Of a DNA stretch of 64,000 nt, positions 32,270-41,897 are shown piece by piece. The notes beneath the pieces are model-generated. The model was not told the DNA's origin, ran no database searches, and saw only the letters and a list, made by a program, of their open reading frames with translations. Location: the NCBI RefSeq assembly GCF_008086345.1, contig NZ_CP043006.1, forward strand, positions 3,780,032-3,844,031, given 5' to 3'. The DNA is from Chitinophaga sp. XS-30 (GTDB lineage Bacteria > Bacteroidota > Bacteroidia > Chitinophagales > Chitinophagaceae). The first letter of the stretch is position 1. The number at the start of each line of letters is the position of its first letter. The position numbers were made by a program, and so were the translations under genes.

Positions 32270-34255
32270 ATGAAAAATATTTCACAGAAGCTTTTTAAGA
32301 AAGCAGCATTATACTTACTGCCCTTGTCCGCAGCCGTTACGCAGTTAACGCCGGTACATGCGCAGGAGACGCCGAAGGAAGAAGATTATTTCCGGATCAT
32401 GAAGATGAGTGCACCCGAAGGCACCTTGCTGGAAGTTGGGGGTTTAACGGTATTGCCGAATGGCGATCTTGGCGTAGCTACCCGCCGCGGCGATATTTTT
32501 ATCGTGGAAAATCCCACCAGCAGGCGTCCGTTCTTCCGCAAGTTCGCTTCCGGTCTCCATGAAGTATTGGGCCTGGCCTATAAGGACGGAGCACTGTACT
32601 GCGCGCAGCGTGGTGAGCTGACCAAACTGACCGATACCAATATGGACGGTAAAGCAGATGTATATGAAACCGTATATGCATGGCCGATATCCGGTCACTA
32701 TCATGAATACAGCTTCGGTCCTAAGCTGGCGCCTGACGGATCCTTTTTCGTATCCGGCAACGTAGCCTTCGGCAACGAGGAATGGTGGCGTGGTGAAAGC
32801 CGTGTTCCCTGGCGCGGATGGATGATGCATATCAGCGCCGATGGCAGCACCCTGGAGCCCTGGGCTACAGGTATGCGCTCTCCATGCGGACTGGGCATGA
32901 TCAACGGTGAACTGTTCTACACAGAGAACCAGGGCGACTGGATGGGGTCCGGTGGTGTGTGGCATGTAAGGAAAGGCGATTTCGTGGGCCATCCCGCAGG
33001 TCTTCGCTGGACCGATCAGCCGAATTCCCCGCTGAAACTCAAAGCGGAACAGATCTATGCACAGGTGGATGAACGCCGGATCAAGAATGAGCAGGGCCGT
33101 TATATCAAGCCGGAGAACAGGGTGAATGAGGAATTCAAGACCATGTTCGATGTGAAAAAAGCGATCCCTGAGTTGCGCCTGCCTGCCGTATGGCTGCCGC
33201 ACGGCGTGCTGGGTATCTCCAATTCCGAAATGCTGGCCATCCCCGATAACTATTTCGGGCCATTCGGAGGCCAGGTGCTTGTTGGCGATCAGGGGCAGAG
33301 CAAGATCATGCGCGTAGTGCTGGAAAAAGTAAAAGGTGAGTACCAGGGCGTAGCTTTTGATTTCCGCAGTAATTTCCAGTCCGGCGTACTGCGCATGGCC
33401 TGGGCAAAAGACGGTTCCCTGTTCGTGGGTGAGACCAACCGCGGTTGGGGCTCCGCCGGTGATGCCAACGAAGGCCTGCAACGCCTGGTGTGGAACAACC
33501 GCGTGCCTTTTGAAATGCGTACCGTAAAAGCGATGCCTGATGGCTTTGAAATAGAATTCACCTTGCCGGTAGACAAGAAATCCGCGGCAGACCTTGCGTC
33601 CTATTCCGTGGAAAGCTTCATCTACAAATACCATTCAGTGTACGGCAGTCCCGTTGTAAACAACGAAACCTGCGAAGTAAAAGGTGTAAAAGTATCCGAT
33701 GACGGCTATAAAGTGCGCATCATCGTTGATAACATGCGCCAGTACTACATCCATAATATTACGCTGAACGGTGTGCGGGAACGCGATAACTTCTATTCAC
33801 TGGTGCATCCCACCGGTTATTATACGCTGAATAACTTCCCGGATGGCGCAAAGTTATCCATGAGCGGGGTAAGCACTTATAATTCCGAAAAGGAAGCTAA
33901 AGCAAAAGCTGAGGCGGAGGCCAAAGCAGCAGCGGCAAAAACAAAGGTAGCTGCAAAGCCGAAAGCCCCTGCCGCTCCGGTAAAAACCGTAGCTAAAGTG
34001 CCTACTTACGAGGAAGTAAAACCGCTCCTGGCAAAATTCACCTGCAGCGCCTGCCATAATGCCGACAAAAAGCAGGTAGGCCCCGCATTCCGGGATATTG
34101 CCAAACGTAACTATTCCAACGAAATGATGGTGAAGCTGATCTACAATCCGAACCCGGAGAACTGGCCCGGCTACGCCACAGAAATGCCGCCCATGCCGCA
34201 GGTCCCCAGAGCAGACGCTTTGAAGATCGCCGGCTGGATCAATTCTTTGAAGTGA
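32270..34255 (+). CDS. Propeller-type sugar dehydrogenase-like protein with C-terminal cytochrome c
   Basis: 661 residues with a signal peptide ending near VHAQE. Residues ~35-420 resemble a sorbosone/glucose-dehydrogenase-like beta-propeller (PEGTLLEVGGLTVLPNGDLG, LAYKDGALYCAQRGELTKL, GMRSPCGLG, then VLVGDQGQSKIMRV). An Ala/Lys-rich linker (~540-580) leads to a single c-type heme domain: CSACH at residues 592-596, with an axial Met candidate in the late MPPMP motif. The fold matches the 'PVC-type' or Bacteroidota cytochrome-containing dehydrogenases. It probably oxidises a sugar in the periplasm and passes electrons through its heme. A terminator follows the gene. Confidence 0.8.
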   Translation: MKNISQKLFKKAALYLLPLSAAVTQLTPVHAQETPKEEDYFRIMKMSAPEGTLLEVGGLTVLPNGDLGVATRRGDIFIVENPTSRRPFFRKFASGLHEVLGLAYKDGALYCAQRGELTKLTDTNMDGKADVYETVYAWPISGHYHEYSFGPKLAPDGSFFVSGNVAFGNEEWWRGESRVPWRGWMMHISADGSTLEPWATGMRSPCGLGMINGELFYTENQGDWMGSGGVWHVRKGDFVGHPAGLRWTDQPNSPLKLKAEQIYAQVDERRIKNEQGRYIKPENRVNEEFKTMFDVKKAIPELRLPAVWLPHGVLGISNSEMLAIPDNYFGPFGGQVLVGDQGQSKIMRVVLEKVKGEYQGVAFDFRSNFQSGVLRMAWAKDGSLFVGETNRGWGSAGDANEGLQRLVWNNRVPFEMRTVKAMPDGFEIEFTLPVDKKSAADLASYSVESFIYKYHSVYGSPVVNNETCEVKGVKVSDDGYKVRIIVDNMRQYYIHNITLNGVRERDNFYSLVHPTGYYTLNNFPDGAKLSMSGVSTYNSEKEAKAKAEAEAKAAAAKTKVAAKPKAPAAPVKTVAKVPTYEEVKPLLAKFTCSACHNADKKQVGPAFRDIAKRNYSNEMMVKLIYNPNPENWPGYATEMPPMPQVPRADALKIAGWINSLK

Positions 34256-34293
34256 TCCGATCTTTGAAATAATCCGATCGCGGAAATAAACAG

Positions 34294-34328
34294 GAGCCTG
34301 TATCAGATTGGTGATACAGGCTCTTTTT
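34294..34328 (+). terminator. Rho-independent terminator
   Basis: A perfect 12-base stem (GAGCCTGTATCA at 34294-34305, complement at 34312-34323), a 6-base loop and a run of five T form a clear terminator 38 bases after the cytochrome gene. Confidence 0.9.
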
Positions 34329-34393
34329 ATTGGGTCGCAGGCGTGGCCGCAGCCTTGAAACCGTGCATTTTACTCCCCGTATAGCCCGGCACG

Positions 34394-35407
34394 TCAGGCC
34401 TCTCTCAAGGCAAACGCTTTCGCCAGCAACCGGAAAGATTCCGTCTTCGCCGCAGCATTTTCGGAGATCGTACAAAGCACCACCTCATCCACACCATACT
34501 GCGCGCATAACATTTCTATCTGCCGGCGCATGCTTTCGGGGTTGCCACAGATCATCCGGCCGCGGTTGTAGTTGATGCGGAGCTGTTCTTCCGGCATATA
34601 TTCTATCTGCTCGATCTCTTCATACGGTGGGATAGGGGTGTCCCTTCCTCTTTCGATATGGAGGAGGCGATAGTCGAATTCCGTTTGCCACCGCTCCACG
34701 GCCCTTTCATCTTCCGAACAGAACGCAAAAATAGAAAAGTTGGCTTCCGGCGCTTTCAGTTCAGCGGAAGGCTTGAATTTTGCGCGGTACTGCGCTACCG
34801 CTTCCGGCCCGCCGTTGGGGTTGATGAACTGGGCAAAGGAAAGTGCGGCGCCGAAATAAGCGGCCAACTGGCTGCTTCCGCCGCTGGAAGTCAGCAGCCA
34901 GAGGGGCGGAACGGTTTCTGCCTGGGGCATGGCCTTTACTTTCTCGTGTACGGAACCTGGTTCGGCGTGATCCGAAATGAAATTTTTTAGATCGATGATC
35001 TGCTGCACGAACTCGTTTTCGGAGAAAGTGTTCTGCGGGTTGAGCAGGCGGGCCGTTAACCGGTCGCCCCCCGGCGCCCGGCCGATACCGAGGTCTATGC
35101 GCCCTGGAAACAGGGCTTCCAGCATGCGGAAGTTTTCCGCAACTTTCAACGCACTGTGGTTAGGGAGCATGATGCCGGCAGCGCCTAAGCGGATCCGCCT
35201 GGTTTGCCCCGCCAGGTATGCGATCAATACCTCCGGTGTGGAGCCCGCAATGTTGGGAATATTATGATGTTCTGAAACCCAGAATCTTTCAAAGCCCAGG
35301 CTGTCCGCCAACTCTGCCAGTGCCTTCGTTTCCTGCAGGGCTTCCCGTGTTGTACTGCCCTGCCGTACATGCGACTGGTCCAGAATACTTAATCTGATCT
35401 TTGTCAT
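34394..35407 (-). CDS. LLM-class flavin-dependent oxidoreductase (luciferase-like)
   Basis: 337 residues, the usual size for a bacterial-luciferase-like monooxygenase of the MsnO8/'alkanal monooxygenase-like' group. Visible: LAELADSLGFERFWVSEHHN near the N-terminus, the loop NIAGSTPEVLIAYLAGQT and RIRLGAAGIMLPNHSALKVA, the flavin-site region FPGRIDLGIGRAPGGD, and the TIM-barrel end. Cytosolic, expected to use FMNH2 and oxygen; substrate unknown. It faces the cytochrome gene tail to tail, with the terminator between them. Confidence 0.87.
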   Translation of the reverse strand: MTKIRLSILDQSHVRQGSTTREALQETKALAELADSLGFERFWVSEHHNIPNIAGSTPEVLIAYLAGQTRRIRLGAAGIMLPNHSALKVAENFRMLEALFPGRIDLGIGRAPGGDRLTARLLNPQNTFSENEFVQQIIDLKNFISDHAEPGSVHEKVKAMPQAETVPPLWLLTSSGGSSQLAAYFGAALSFAQFINPNGGPEAVAQYRAKFKPSAELKAPEANFSIFAFCSEDERAVERWQTEFDYRLLHIERGRDTPIPPYEEIEQIEYMPEEQLRINYNRGRMICGNPESMRRQIEMLCAQYGVDEVVLCTISENAAAKTESFRLLAKAFALREA

Positions 35408-35544
35408 CCGCTGCTATGCTGTCTTTAATGAGATATAAAATTAAGGGGTCCTGTCCGGGTCAGCAAGTATGCACTTTTTGGTAACCAGGTCACCAAAAGG
35501 ATACTAATACAGAAAATCAACTTCTTATGATTGTGTCCGGTACG

Positions 35545-36210
35545 CTAATTCAACCCGGCTTTCTGGTCTGTGTTCAGCACATGTTTATCGGACATGCTGA
35601 GCAGAATGAGCGCCATCAATCCTAAAATGATCAGCAGTACCATTTCCAGGTGGGAACCAAGCACTGATCCGCTGGCGATATCATGGGAGCCGGTCTGCAG
35701 GTTCTTGCCTTCCCCGGCCTGTATAACGGCAAGATTGTTCAGCAACGCCACGCTCTGCCGGAAATGCTCGTCCAGGGAACCTTCACGGGTGGCTGAAAGA
35801 TGCATGGAGTCGGACATCTCGGTGAAGCCGGCATTCTCCATTTCCGTATAGCGTTTCAACTGTTGTTTGAACCGGGTCCACTGTTCCTTTTCTTCTTTCG
35901 TCAGATAAGTGTTGTCATAGATCTTCACGAGACTGTCTATCTCCTTGTCCTTTTCCTCCTTCCATGAAGCCCAGCCTGCCTGCAGGCCGCTTTTTTCCTC
36001 CAGCATCAGCCGTTTCTGATACAGCCGGTTGGATATCTCATAGAGATAAGTGGCCGGCAGCAGACGGTCCTGGTAAATGGAAGAAACAGATTTGTCCAGC
36101 CTGGAAATATGCTTCCTCGACCGGAGGTTGTTCAATAGCACCAGTACGATGATCACAATCAAAACACAACAAATCTTGAATTTATTCCTGACCTGGAAGA
36201 ATCTCTTCAT
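35545..36210 (-). CDS. Membrane protein with four-helix-bundle (MCP 4HB-like) sensor domain
   Basis: 221 residues from the Met at 36210; a Met 10 codons upstream is possible but adds only a polar stretch. Two transmembrane helices (FKICCVLIVIIVLVLLNN near the start and LEMVLLIILGLMALILLSM near the end) enclose a periplasmic helical domain rich in charged heptads, as in the 4HB_MCP sensor of chemotaxis receptors (RLLPATYLYEISNRLYQKRL). No HAMP, methyl-accepting or kinase domain follows, so the protein is a stand-alone sensor-like membrane protein. Partner unknown; it is divergent from the sigma gene (152 bases apart). Confidence 0.68.
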   Translation of the reverse strand: MKRFFQVRNKFKICCVLIVIIVLVLLNNLRSRKHISRLDKSVSSIYQDRLLPATYLYEISNRLYQKRLMLEEKSGLQAGWASWKEEKDKEIDSLVKIYDNTYLTKEEKEQWTRFKQQLKRYTEMENAGFTEMSDSMHLSATREGSLDEHFRQSVALLNNLAVIQAGEGKNLQTGSHDIASGSVLGSHLEMVLLIILGLMALILLSMSDKHVLNTDQKAGLN

Positions 36211-36362
36211 AACGCAGCGTTTAAATTTAAATATAAGCAATAATATGGCAGTCTGCTGAGGAGGTGTATGTTAAACGCTTCCGGCTTGCCGGTGGGATGA
36301 TGATGATAATGATTTTTTTCTTTAGATTTACGCAAAGGCAACATACCAAATTACGGAACGTT

Positions 36363-36953
36363 ATGGATCGGATGTTATCCGGAAAAGACTGGCTGGTAAG
36401 GATGAAAGAAGGTGATGAGTCTGCATTCACCAGCATTTACCGCCATTATCATCCTCCGCTGTATTATTATATTCTGCGTTTCTGCAAGATACCTTCGCTT
36501 GCGGAGGACCTGGTGCATGACGTATTTATGAAAGTATGGGAGATCCGGGAGCGCATCGATCCGGAATTGCCGTTCTCCGGATATATCTACCGCATCGCCC
36601 GCAATCATGTATTCAAAACGCTGCAAAAGATCGCCACAGACCGGTCATTAAGGGAGCAGCTGTTGCAGCAGCTGGAGGAAAGGGGAGTTGCCCGGCCGGA
36701 AGAAGTGGCACAGTCCCGGGAGTACGACCGCCTGTTCCATGAGGCGCTGGACAGGATGCCGCGTCAGCGGCTGAATGTTTTCAGGTTATGCCGGCAGGAA
36801 GGCCGCAGTTATGATGAGGCCGCCGCTATCCTGGGTATTTCCCGTAATGCCGTGAAGAAACATATGGTGCTGGGCATGCGTTTCATCCATGACTATGTTT
36901 TCCGCTACGGCGATGTTTTCTGCGCTTTATATATCAGTTTGAGGATAATGTAG
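36363..36953 (+). CDS. ECF-type RNA polymerase sigma factor (FecI-like)
   Basis: 196 residues from ATG 36363; ATG codons further up (36264) would add a Met-rich hydrophobic tail with no family match. Region 2 is seen as AFTSIYRHYHPPLYYYILRF and AEDLVHDVFMKVWEIRERI, and region 4 as RLNVFRLCRQEGRSYDEAAA and GISRNAVKKHMVLGMRFI. It heads the beta-glucan locus, followed by the FecR gene (95 bases), susC and susD. Release from FecR after SusC senses its substrate should switch on the locus. Confidence 0.9.
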   Translation: MDRMLSGKDWLVRMKEGDESAFTSIYRHYHPPLYYYILRFCKIPSLAEDLVHDVFMKVWEIRERIDPELPFSGYIYRIARNHVFKTLQKIATDRSLREQLLQQLEERGVARPEEVAQSREYDRLFHEALDRMPRQRLNVFRLCRQEGRSYDEAAAILGISRNAVKKHMVLGMRFIHDYVFRYGDVFCALYISLRIM

Positions 36954-37048
36954 CCCTTCTCCTGAATTTTTTTGTAACCCGGGGTACCCTCATTCCTCAA
37001 AAACGGATATTCATATCAGGTACCCGTCAAAAAGGGCCGCCTGATCAT

Positions 37049-38218
37049 ATGGCTCCACACGAAGAACTGTTACAGAAATACCTGGATGGCCAATGCACCC
37101 GTGAAGAAGCGGAAGCGCTCATGCAATGGCTGCAAACCACAGGTTCCCACCGTACCCTGCTTGCCAGCATGCAGGAGGAGTTTGAACGTTCCATGGATAC
37201 GCAGGTGGAAATTCCCGCAGCGATCAGCGACCGGATAGAGAACCGTCTCCTGCAGGAGATCAGCGCCTCCGGGAAAGTGGTGGACATGCGGCCCCGCAAC
37301 CGGCGCTACTGGTTTGCGGCCGCGGCCGTGGCGTTGCTCCTGGCCGCAGGCATCTATCGCTATAATACGGACCGGCCGGCCCCCATGCCGCTGGCCCGGG
37401 CTGAGCAAACGACGGAAGACATTGCCCCCGGCAGTGACAAGGCTGTGCTTACGCTCGCCAATGGTACTACCGTAACCCTGGATAGCGCGGGCAACCAGGT
37501 GATCCGCCAGGGTGGCACCACCGTACTGCAGCAAAAAGGACAATTACAATACGAAAGTGAACCCGATGAAGGGACTGTAGGTTACAACACACTCACGGTG
37601 CCGCGGGGTGGGCAGTTTCACGTAGTGTTGCCGGACGGGAGCAAAGTTTGGCTCAATTCCGCATCCAGCCTGAAATACCCCACCGCGTTCACCGGAAACG
37701 AAAGACTGGTGGAGCTGCAGGGGCAAGGGTATTTTGAGGTATCGCGCAATGCGCAACAGCCGTTCCTGGTGAAAGTGGGACATATGGAAGTGCAGGTGCT
37801 GGGCACCAGCTTTGATGTAATGGCCTACAGCGATGAAAGCAGCGTGAACACCACATTGCTCGAAGGAGCCGTAAAAGTGAAACAGGGAAGCACCGGGCAG
37901 GTACTGAAACCCGGTCAGCAGGCACGGTATGACCGGCAAACCTGCAAGGTTACGGTACATCCCGCCGATGTACAGCAGGTGGTCGCCTGGAAAACGGGAT
38001 TCTTCGAGTTCGATAACGCAAAACTGTCCGATATCATGCGCCAGGTAGCCCGCTGGTACGATATAGACATCACGTATATGAATGAACAGACATCCGCCGT
38101 ATATGGAGGCCGCATCAGCAGAAGCCTGCCATTGTCTGAAATACTGCATATGCTGGAACCCAACGGAGCGAGGTTTACCCTCGACGGCAGAAAACTGAAG
38201 GTATCATCAACCGAATAA
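37049..38218 (+). CDS. FecR-family anti-sigma factor
   Basis: 389 residues. Cytosolic N-terminus (HEELLQKYLDGQCTREEAEA), a transmembrane helix at ~88-104 (RRYWFAAAAVALLLAAGI), then a periplasmic FecR domain (~185-280: LTVPRGGQFHVVLPDGSKVW, SASSLKYPTAF, YFEVSRNAQQPFLVKV, VLGTSFDVMAYSDE) and a DUF4974-type end (AVYGGRISRSLPLSEILHML). It should hold the upstream sigma factor inactive until the STN domain of the following SusC protein signals substrate. Confidence 0.93.
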   Translation: MAPHEELLQKYLDGQCTREEAEALMQWLQTTGSHRTLLASMQEEFERSMDTQVEIPAAISDRIENRLLQEISASGKVVDMRPRNRRYWFAAAAVALLLAAGIYRYNTDRPAPMPLARAEQTTEDIAPGSDKAVLTLANGTTVTLDSAGNQVIRQGGTTVLQQKGQLQYESEPDEGTVGYNTLTVPRGGQFHVVLPDGSKVWLNSASSLKYPTAFTGNERLVELQGQGYFEVSRNAQQPFLVKVGHMEVQVLGTSFDVMAYSDESSVNTTLLEGAVKVKQGSTGQVLKPGQQARYDRQTCKVTVHPADVQQVVAWKTGFFEFDNAKLSDIMRQVARWYDIDITYMNEQTSAVYGGRISRSLPLSEILHMLEPNGARFTLDGRKLKVSSTE

Positions 38219-38353
38219 AAGAATCAATACCCTCGCCTGTAGCTGTTTTTCCACGTGCAGCCAGGCTGGACTCATGAACACTAAACAAACTTTAAATTGA
38301 CCGTTATGAAAACGACTGAAACAAGTTAATGGTAGCGGTATGCCCAAAAAAAA

Positions 38354-38378
38354 CCGGAAGCGCTTGCAACACTTCCGG
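38354..38378. repeat. Inverted repeat in the leader upstream of susC
   Basis: CCGGAAG (38354-38360) and CTTCCGG (38372-38378) form a 7-base inverted repeat with an 11-base loop in the 233-base gap between FecR and susC. An A-run precedes it on the plus strand, so on the minus strand it would look like a weak terminator; no gene is known to need one there. Its role is unknown. Confidence 0.35.
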
Positions 38379-38451
38379 ATAATAGCCTGGGTATCCTGCC
38401 AATAGTCCCTCTCAGAACTATTATTTCGTAATTCCCAAACATCACAAAAGT

Positions 38452-41400
38452 ATGAAATTAAACTTTAGTGGCGGAGCTTTCCAAACGCGAAGGCACTCAT
38501 CAACCAAATTGTTCCAAGTTATGAAACTGACCACCGTTTTGCTGTTCGCTGCCTGCATGCAGATCAGCGCAAAAGGAGTTTCGCAGCAAATCTCCATTTC
38601 GGAACGGAACGCCCCGTTAAAAAAGGTCTTGAAGGAAGTTGCCCGTCAGGCGGGTATTTCCATGGTATATGATGAAACACTGTTATCCCGTCTGAAGCCG
38701 GTAACTATCGAGCTGAAGAACGTCTCGGTACAGGAAGCCATGCGCTCCCTGCTCAAAGGGCAGCCGGTGGCTTACACCATTGAGGGAAAGCGCATCATTA
38801 TCAGGCAACCGGAACCGGAAGAGCTGCAGGCGCTGGATACGGCCATCACGGTATCCGGGCGTATCTCCAACGATGCCGGTGAAGCCATTCCAGGCGCCAC
38901 TGTACGCGTGGCAGGCACTTCTACCGGCACTGCTTCAGATGCCAACGGACGTTATACCATTCGTGTGCCGGATGCCAATGCCTCCCTGATCTTCAGTGTG
39001 CTCGGGTACAATACCCGTACCCTGAAAGTCAGCGGCAGCAGCATGGATATCAAATTACAGCTGTCGGAGACAGCTTTGACGGAAACCGTAGTGGTAGGTT
39101 ATGGCGTGCAGAAGAAAAGTGTGGTTACCGGCGCCATTTCCAGCGTAAGGGCCAAAGACCTGGAGGATATGCCCATTACCCGGCTGGAACAGGCATTGCA
39201 GGGCCGTACCTCCGGCGTTACCATTGCCCAAAGTTCCGGTCAGCCCGGCTCCGGCGCTGCGGTGAGGGTAAGAGGTATTACCACCTTCGGCAACAATGAT
39301 CCGCTGTGGGTGGTAGATGGCGTGGTGGTGGACAACGGCGGCATCGGTTATCTGAACCAGTATGATATTGAATCCATTGAAGTATTGAAAGATGCGGCTT
39401 CCCAGGCCATATACGGCGCGCGTGCCGCGGCAGGCGTGATCCTGGTCACCACAAAGAAAGGGAAGGCCGGCAAGCTTACGGTCAATTATAACGGTTATTA
39501 CGGCATTTCCGCACCTGCACGTAAACTGAAGCTGCTGAATGCAACAGAATATGCCACGCTGCGCAACGAAGCTTCCGTAGCCAACGGCAATGGTATCGTA
39601 TATGCCGATCCGGAATCCCTGGGCAAGGGAACCGATTGGCAATCGCATATCTTCAACAGCAGCGCACAAAGACAGAATCACGAGATCAGCGTAAGCGGCG
39701 GCAGCGACCGTTCCACTTTCTATACTTCCTTCGGTTACCTGCAGCAGGAGGGTATCGTGGCATCCGATATCTCAAAGTACCAGCGTTTTAACGTGCGGCT
39801 GAATTCCATCCACAAGCTCACACCCTGGCTGACCTTCGGTGAGAATGTGGGATATGCGTATGACAAGAATGTTGGTCTGGGCAATACCAACAGCGAATTC
39901 GGCGGGCCCCTCAGTTCCGCCATCAATCTTGACCCCATCACTCCCGTGGTGATCACCGATCCGGCCATTGCCGGCGCGGCCCCCTATACGAATGTGGGCA
40001 TCCGGAGGGACGCACTGGGCCGTCCATATGGTATTTCGAGCGCCGTTGGCCAGGAAATGACCAATCCGCTGGCCTATATCTCTACCCGCATCGGCAATTA
40101 CGGCTGGTCCCATAATGTTGTTGGCAATACCTACCTGGAGGCCGAACCGCTCAAAGGCCTGAAACTCCGCTCCACACTGGGCGCGAAGATCGCCTTCTGG
40201 GGCTCGGAATCCTTTACGCCCTTATCCTGGCTTAATTCCTCCAATATCTCTTCCCGCACCTCCTTTAACCGCTCTTCGAATAGCGGGTATAACTGGAACG
40301 TGGAGAACACCATTGCTTACTCCCGCTCTATTGGCGACCACAACTTTACGGTGCTGGCTGGCCAGGGGGCGTATATGGATAACCGTACCCGCAGCATTAA
40401 CGTTACTTTCAACGACGTGCCGGCGGATAATTTTAACGATGCCTCCCTCAATTTCAAGGTGCCGGCGGACAAACGTTTATCTGACGGCAGCGAGGGGGCT
40501 GACCACCGCATTGCATCCCTGTTTGCCAGGGTGAACTACAACTACGATGAAAAATACCTGCTGGAAGCCATCATCCGCAGAGACGGCTCCTCCCGCTTCG
40601 GCTCCAATAACAAATACGGCGTGTTCCCGTCCTTTTCCCTAGGCTGGGTAGCATCGCGTGAAAGCTTCTGGCCGGAAAACCAGGTGATAAGTTTCCTGAA
40701 GCTGCGCGGCGGCTACGGTGTGGTAGGTAACGATAATATCGGGAACTTCGCTTTCCTGTCCACCATCGGCAGCGGCAGAAACTATGCGATCGGCAATTCC
40801 GGCAGCTACCTCATCGGTTACAGCCCCAATGCGCCATCCAACCCCGATCTGAAATGGGAGGAAACCAGCCAGGCCAATATCGGTTTTGAAGCGACCCTGT
40901 TCAGGAATGTTACCCTGGCATTCGACTGGTTCAAAAAAGCCACGAAAGACATCCTGCAGAATCCCCGTATCCCGTCCTACGTTGGCGCTATTTCCAATCC
41001 TGCCGCCAATGTTGCGGATATGGAGAACACCGGCGTGGAACTGGAACTGGGGTATCGCCAAACGATCGGTGAATTCGACTTCTCGCTCAACGGCAATGTT
41101 TCCTATCTCAAAAACAAGGTGACCGACCTGGGCACCGGGATAGCATATCTTTCCGGCGGGCAAAGCTTCCAGACGATGGGCACCATCACCCGTACCGCTA
41201 TAGGCCAGCCGATCAACTCTTTCTTCGGTTACCGGACGCTGGGCATCTTCCAGACGCAGGACGAAGTAAATGCGTATGTCGGTAAAGATGGCGCTATGAT
41301 CCAGCCCAACGCGAAGCCCGGCGATTTCCGCTGGTGGGACAAAAATGGCGATGGCATGATCACCGAGGATGACCGCGATTTCATCGGTAATCCTACGCCT

Positions 41401-41877
41401 GCATGGACTTACGGCTTCACCGCCAACGCCGCCTGGAAGGGCTTCGATATCGTATTGTTCGGCCAGGGTGCCGGAGGCAACAAGATCTTCCAGGGGCTTC
41501 GCCGGCTGGACATTGCCAACGCCAACTGGCAAACGAAAGCGCTGGACCGCTGGACCGGCCCCGGTACTTCCAATGAGCATCCCAGGTTGATCACCGGCGA
41601 TCCGAACAAGAACTTCACCAATTCCTCCGAGTTCTACCTGGAAGACGGCAGCTACCTGCGGATCAAAACCCTGCAGCTGGGATATACACTGCCCAATTCA
41701 CTGACCGGCAGGATCGGCTTGCAACGGTTGAGAGTGCATGTGATGAGCGAAAACCTCGTTACGTTCACGAAATACACCGGTTATGATCCGGAGATCGGCG
41801 GCGGGGTGTTCAGCATAGACCGTGGTATCTATCCGCAGGCCCGCTCTTTCATGTTCGGATTGAACGCTACTTTCTAA
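38452..41877 (+). CDS. SusC/RagA-family TonB-linked outer-membrane protein with STN domain (beta-glucan locus)
   Basis: 1141 residues. The long N-terminus before the hydrophobic core (KLTTVLLFAACMQ) is usual in Chitinophaga SusC proteins. An STN domain follows (~55-115: LKKVLKEVARQAGISMVYDE), then a carboxypeptidase-D-like domain (~128-205: GEAIPGATVRVAGTSTGTAS), the plug (~210-330: ETVVVGYGVQKKSVVTGAIS and SIEVLKDAASQAIYGARAAA) and a barrel that ends in GLNATF. It imports oligosaccharides with TonB energy and signals to FecR. SusD starts 20 bases downstream. The enzymes of the locus predict beta-1,3/1,6-glucan fragments as ligands. Confidence 0.94.
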   Translation: MKLNFSGGAFQTRRHSSTKLFQVMKLTTVLLFAACMQISAKGVSQQISISERNAPLKKVLKEVARQAGISMVYDETLLSRLKPVTIELKNVSVQEAMRSLLKGQPVAYTIEGKRIIIRQPEPEELQALDTAITVSGRISNDAGEAIPGATVRVAGTSTGTASDANGRYTIRVPDANASLIFSVLGYNTRTLKVSGSSMDIKLQLSETALTETVVVGYGVQKKSVVTGAISSVRAKDLEDMPITRLEQALQGRTSGVTIAQSSGQPGSGAAVRVRGITTFGNNDPLWVVDGVVVDNGGIGYLNQYDIESIEVLKDAASQAIYGARAAAGVILVTTKKGKAGKLTVNYNGYYGISAPARKLKLLNATEYATLRNEASVANGNGIVYADPESLGKGTDWQSHIFNSSAQRQNHEISVSGGSDRSTFYTSFGYLQQEGIVASDISKYQRFNVRLNSIHKLTPWLTFGENVGYAYDKNVGLGNTNSEFGGPLSSAINLDPITPVVITDPAIAGAAPYTNVGIRRDALGRPYGISSAVGQEMTNPLAYISTRIGNYGWSHNVVGNTYLEAEPLKGLKLRSTLGAKIAFWGSESFTPLSWLNSSNISSRTSFNRSSNSGYNWNVENTIAYSRSIGDHNFTVLAGQGAYMDNRTRSINVTFNDVPADNFNDASLNFKVPADKRLSDGSEGADHRIASLFARVNYNYDEKYLLEAIIRRDGSSRFGSNNKYGVFPSFSLGWVASRESFWPENQVISFLKLRGGYGVVGNDNIGNFAFLSTIGSGRNYAIGNSGSYLIGYSPNAPSNPDLKWEETSQANIGFEATLFRNVTLAFDWFKKATKDILQNPRIPSYVGAISNPAANVADMENTGVELELGYRQTIGEFDFSLNGNVSYLKNKVTDLGTGIAYLSGGQSFQTMGTITRTAIGQPINSFFGYRTLGIFQTQDEVNAYVGKDGAMIQPNAKPGDFRWWDKNGDGMITEDDRDFIGNPTPAWTYGFTANAAWKGFDIVLFGQGAGGNKIFQGLRRLDIANANWQTKALDRWTGPGTSNEHPRLITGDPNKNFTNSSEFYLEDGSYLRIKTLQLGYTLPNSLTGRIGLQRLRVHVMSENLVTFTKYTGYDPEIGGGVFSIDRGIYPQARSFMFGLNATF

Positions 41878-41897
41878 TCACCTAAAGCAGATCAAAA

